From Bacillota bacterium (GTDB lineage: Bacteria; Bacillota; Bacilli; Bacillales; Cytobacillaceae): a stretch of 6,679 bases of DNA. The notes beneath the pieces are model-generated. The model did not search any database, had not been told where the DNA came from, and saw nothing but the letters and a program-made list of their open reading frames with translations. The stretch is from positions 1 to 6,679 of the forward strand of contig JAEWIG010000025.1 in the NCBI GenBank assembly GCA_023387295.1. The letters run 5' to 3'. The position numbers were made by a program, and so were the translations under genes. Positions 5,657 through 6,679 of this stretch are shown piece by piece (positions within the stretch are counted from its first letter, which is position 1; every line of letters starts with the position of its first letter).

Positions 5657-5749
5657 ATGAACATTCGAAGAGCCATTCCTAAAGAAACGATTGGGATTGC
5701 TGAGGTACTTGTGATAATTGGTAGGAACGTTATGAAGGTTATTAAGTAG
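5657..5749 (+). pseudogene. Remnant of a GNAT acetyltransferase gene (5' end only)
   Basis: A 30-codon frame begins MNIRRAIPKETIGIAEV, the typical first strand and helix of a GNAT N-acetyltransferase, with GAGG 4 bases before the ATG. After about residue 19 the expected HVDSWxxxY-type segment is scrambled. Restoring one base after the GTG codon near 5711 gives VDNW in another frame, followed at once by a stop. The remaining 120 or so residues of a GNAT protein are absent. It appears to be the decayed remnant of a gene that followed the transporter. Confidence 0.6.
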
Positions 5750-5788
5750 AACTATTTAGACAATCTTAACTAAAAAGAGAACTATCTG

Positions 5789-5820
5789 AGATCCCTCTAT
5801 TACTTAGGGGGATCTTTTTA
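5789..5820 (+). terminator. Rho-independent terminator after the transporter gene
   Basis: AGATCCCTCT (5789-5798) pairs with AGGGGGATCT (5806-5815) with one G-U pair and a 7-base loop, followed by TTTTA. The T-run overlaps the stop codon of the convergent small gene. On the minus strand the hairpin lacks an immediate T-run. Confidence 0.85.
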
Positions 5821-6000
5821 TATAAATAAGTAGGTGATTCGGGAGAATATAAATGCCCCCACCACTGAAAAAATAAAAGTTCCACCATAAACCTTTTCCT
5901 CTGCATTAGCAATCTTCATTCCCTCTACAAAAGCATATGAAAATAAAAATAGTGCCATGAAAAATGATAAATAAAATGCTATAGCTTCCAGTATGGTCAC
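5818..6000 (-). CDS. Possible small two-helix membrane protein, 60 aa
   Basis: The frame has a GTG start at 5998-6000. GGAAAGG lies just before it, but only 1 base away, so the start is uncertain. The product has hydrophobic helices at about 5-26 and 39-58 separated by a charged loop (EGMKIANAEEKVYGG). This organised layout argues for a real small membrane protein rather than noise. I recognise no family. The stop codon sits in the T-run of the convergent terminator. No clear promoter is visible upstream. Confidence 0.45.
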   Translation of the reverse strand: MTILEAIAFYLSFFMALFLFSYAFVEGMKIANAEEKVYGGTFIFSVVGAFIFSRITYLFI

Positions 6001-6393
6001 ACCTTTCCAAAAAGTAGAGATAATAAATCGTATGAAATGAATGTATGTTCTATGACGTATTTCAAATAAATAGATTTATTAACATACTAGATTCTTAATA
6101 ATCCCCTATAATTGTGGATAATCCGGATAATAATATCCACAACCTGTTAATAATGGTGTGAATTACTAATGTGTTAGAGTTTGTTATGTGGATAAATATG
6201 TTAGCATGTAAATAAATCCCGATCAACAAGTCAGTGTTTTGATGTTTGGGGAAAATAGTAAAATCGATAGAAAGGAAATTTCTGTTCACTTTTAATCGTT
6301 TCAAGGATATTCGGGAAAAATAAATGAACCAAAAGAAAATGAGAAGCTAGAGGTTATAAAGAGGAGCTTAACCAGCTTTGTTTCTGTGTTTGA
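6001..6393. other. Non-coding stretch with regulatory-looking sites
   Basis: I see no convincing gene here. It contains the DnaA-box-like group at 6112-6195 and, on the plus strand, a short open stretch from 6296 to 6418 with no start codon. Confidence 0.6.
6112..6195. promoter_or_regulatory. Cluster of DnaA-box-like sites
   Basis: Two sites match the DnaA box TTATCCACA exactly on the minus strand (6113-6121 and 6187-6195). One on the plus strand differs at one base (ATATCCACA, 6133-6141), and TTATCCGGA (6122-6130, minus) differs at two. The first and third sites in map order also form a perfect 9-bp inverted repeat, TTGTGGATA (6112-6120) and TATCCACAA (6134-6142). Three good sites in 84 bases is far more than chance predicts, though AT-richness helps. 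Confidence 0.6.
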
Positions 6394-6418
6394 AAATGGA
6401 ATCATGTTGATTTCTTAA
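6296..6418 (+). pseudogene. Start-less open stretch, possible upstream part of a frameshifted gene
   Basis: Forty codons are open, with a protein-like run near the end (EKLEVIKRSLTSFVSVFENG). The stretch has no ATG and stops at 6416-6418. The next frame is open from 6394 to the window edge, so one frameshift around 6394-6415 would join the two. No family is recognised. Confidence 0.2.
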
Positions 6419-6426
6419 ATCAAACA

Positions 6427-6679
6427 ATGATTATAGTATCAATAGAGTTTTTGGATTTCCATATTAATGAAGGAAGTCGGATAGAAAGGCAGGGGAACTG
6501 TGCAAATTATACCTTCCAAAGTATTATGAAGAACAACACCAAGTGTGATTTTAAAGAACTTTCGTGGATAAAAGAATATAAAGTAACTAAGCATAAAATT
6601 AATAAAAAATCCTATGAGAAAAAAATAAATAAAAACTTAAAAATTATATTGCAAACATATTTCGAACATGATATATTAG
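6427..6679 (+). CDS. Unrecognised protein, partial, runs off the right edge
   Basis: An ATG at 6427 opens a frame of 84 codons that is still open at the edge; the same frame is clear back to 6394. No ribosome site precedes the ATG, so this may be the 3' part of a gene broken by a frameshift. The protein starts MIIVSIEFLDFHINEG. It has RIERQGNCANYTF (18-30) and CDFKELSWIKEYKV (39-52), then becomes very Lys/Asn-rich. At this base composition so long an open frame is unlikely by chance, but I recognise no domain. Confidence 0.35.
   Translation, partial: MIIVSIEFLDFHINEGSRIERQGNCANYTFQSIMKNNTKCDFKELSWIKEYKVTKHKINKKSYEKKINKNLKIILQTYFEHDIL

Noticed and set aside
6095..6304. 69-aa minus-strand frame
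   Set aside because: It needs a TTG start without a ribosome site, runs through the DnaA-box cluster, and its sequence has no domain-like pattern.
6663..6676. LexA-like half-site CGAAC at the right edge
   Set aside because: The second half (GTTCG) is absent.
1..6679. CRISPR arrays, insertion sequences and rRNA
   Set aside because: No regularly spaced repeats, transposase frames with flanking inverted repeats, or rRNA-like conserved segments were seen.

Overview
The window looks like chromosomal DNA of a low-GC Gram-positive of the Bacillus type. The evidence is strong AGGAGG-like ribosome binding sites, SigA-type promoters, Bacillus-type LexA (DinR) operators (CGAAC-N4-GTTCG), a UvrX/YolD pair and a B. 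subtilis-like tRNA-Ala without an encoded CCA. I cannot name a species.

Left part (1-1260, minus strand): a DUF4065/Panacea-domain gene lies 4 bases upstream of a TTG-started, very AT-rich gene for a multi-pass membrane protein that runs off the left edge. The arrangement fits a Panacea-type antitoxin-toxin (PanAT) pair with a membrane effector, or a related defence pair. A 40-bp imperfect dyad lies just upstream of its putative promoter.

Centre-left (1381-3582): an SOS cassette is built around a divergent promoter. Leftward run a YolD-family gene and uvrX, an error-prone Y-family DNA polymerase with a beta-clamp-binding motif. Rightward run a stand-alone 72-aa WYL-like protein and a second, short YolD-family protein, closed by a terminator. 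The two promoters stand back to back with overlapping -35 hexamers in one palindrome, and each has a LexA box in its spacer.

Centre (3583-3876): a tRNA-Ala(GGC) gene on the minus strand with its own promoter and terminator. Beside its 3' end are an 11-bp tandem repeat and sequence that may be a remnant of an integrase end.

Right-centre (3914-5823): an MgtC/SapB-family membrane protein (minus) diverges from an EamA/DMT-family transporter (plus). The transporter is followed by a 30-codon wreck of a GNAT acetyltransferase gene and a terminator.

Right part (5818-6679): a possible 60-aa two-helix membrane protein on the minus strand. Next come about 400 bases without a convincing gene but with a compact group of DnaA-box-like sites around 6112-6195. 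An unrecognised open frame then runs off the right edge, possibly the continuation of a frameshifted gene.

Functionally, the only clear multi-gene unit is the LexA-controlled mutagenesis cassette. The Panacea/membrane pair lies downstream of it in the same direction with no convincing terminator between, so SOS read-through into that pair is possible.
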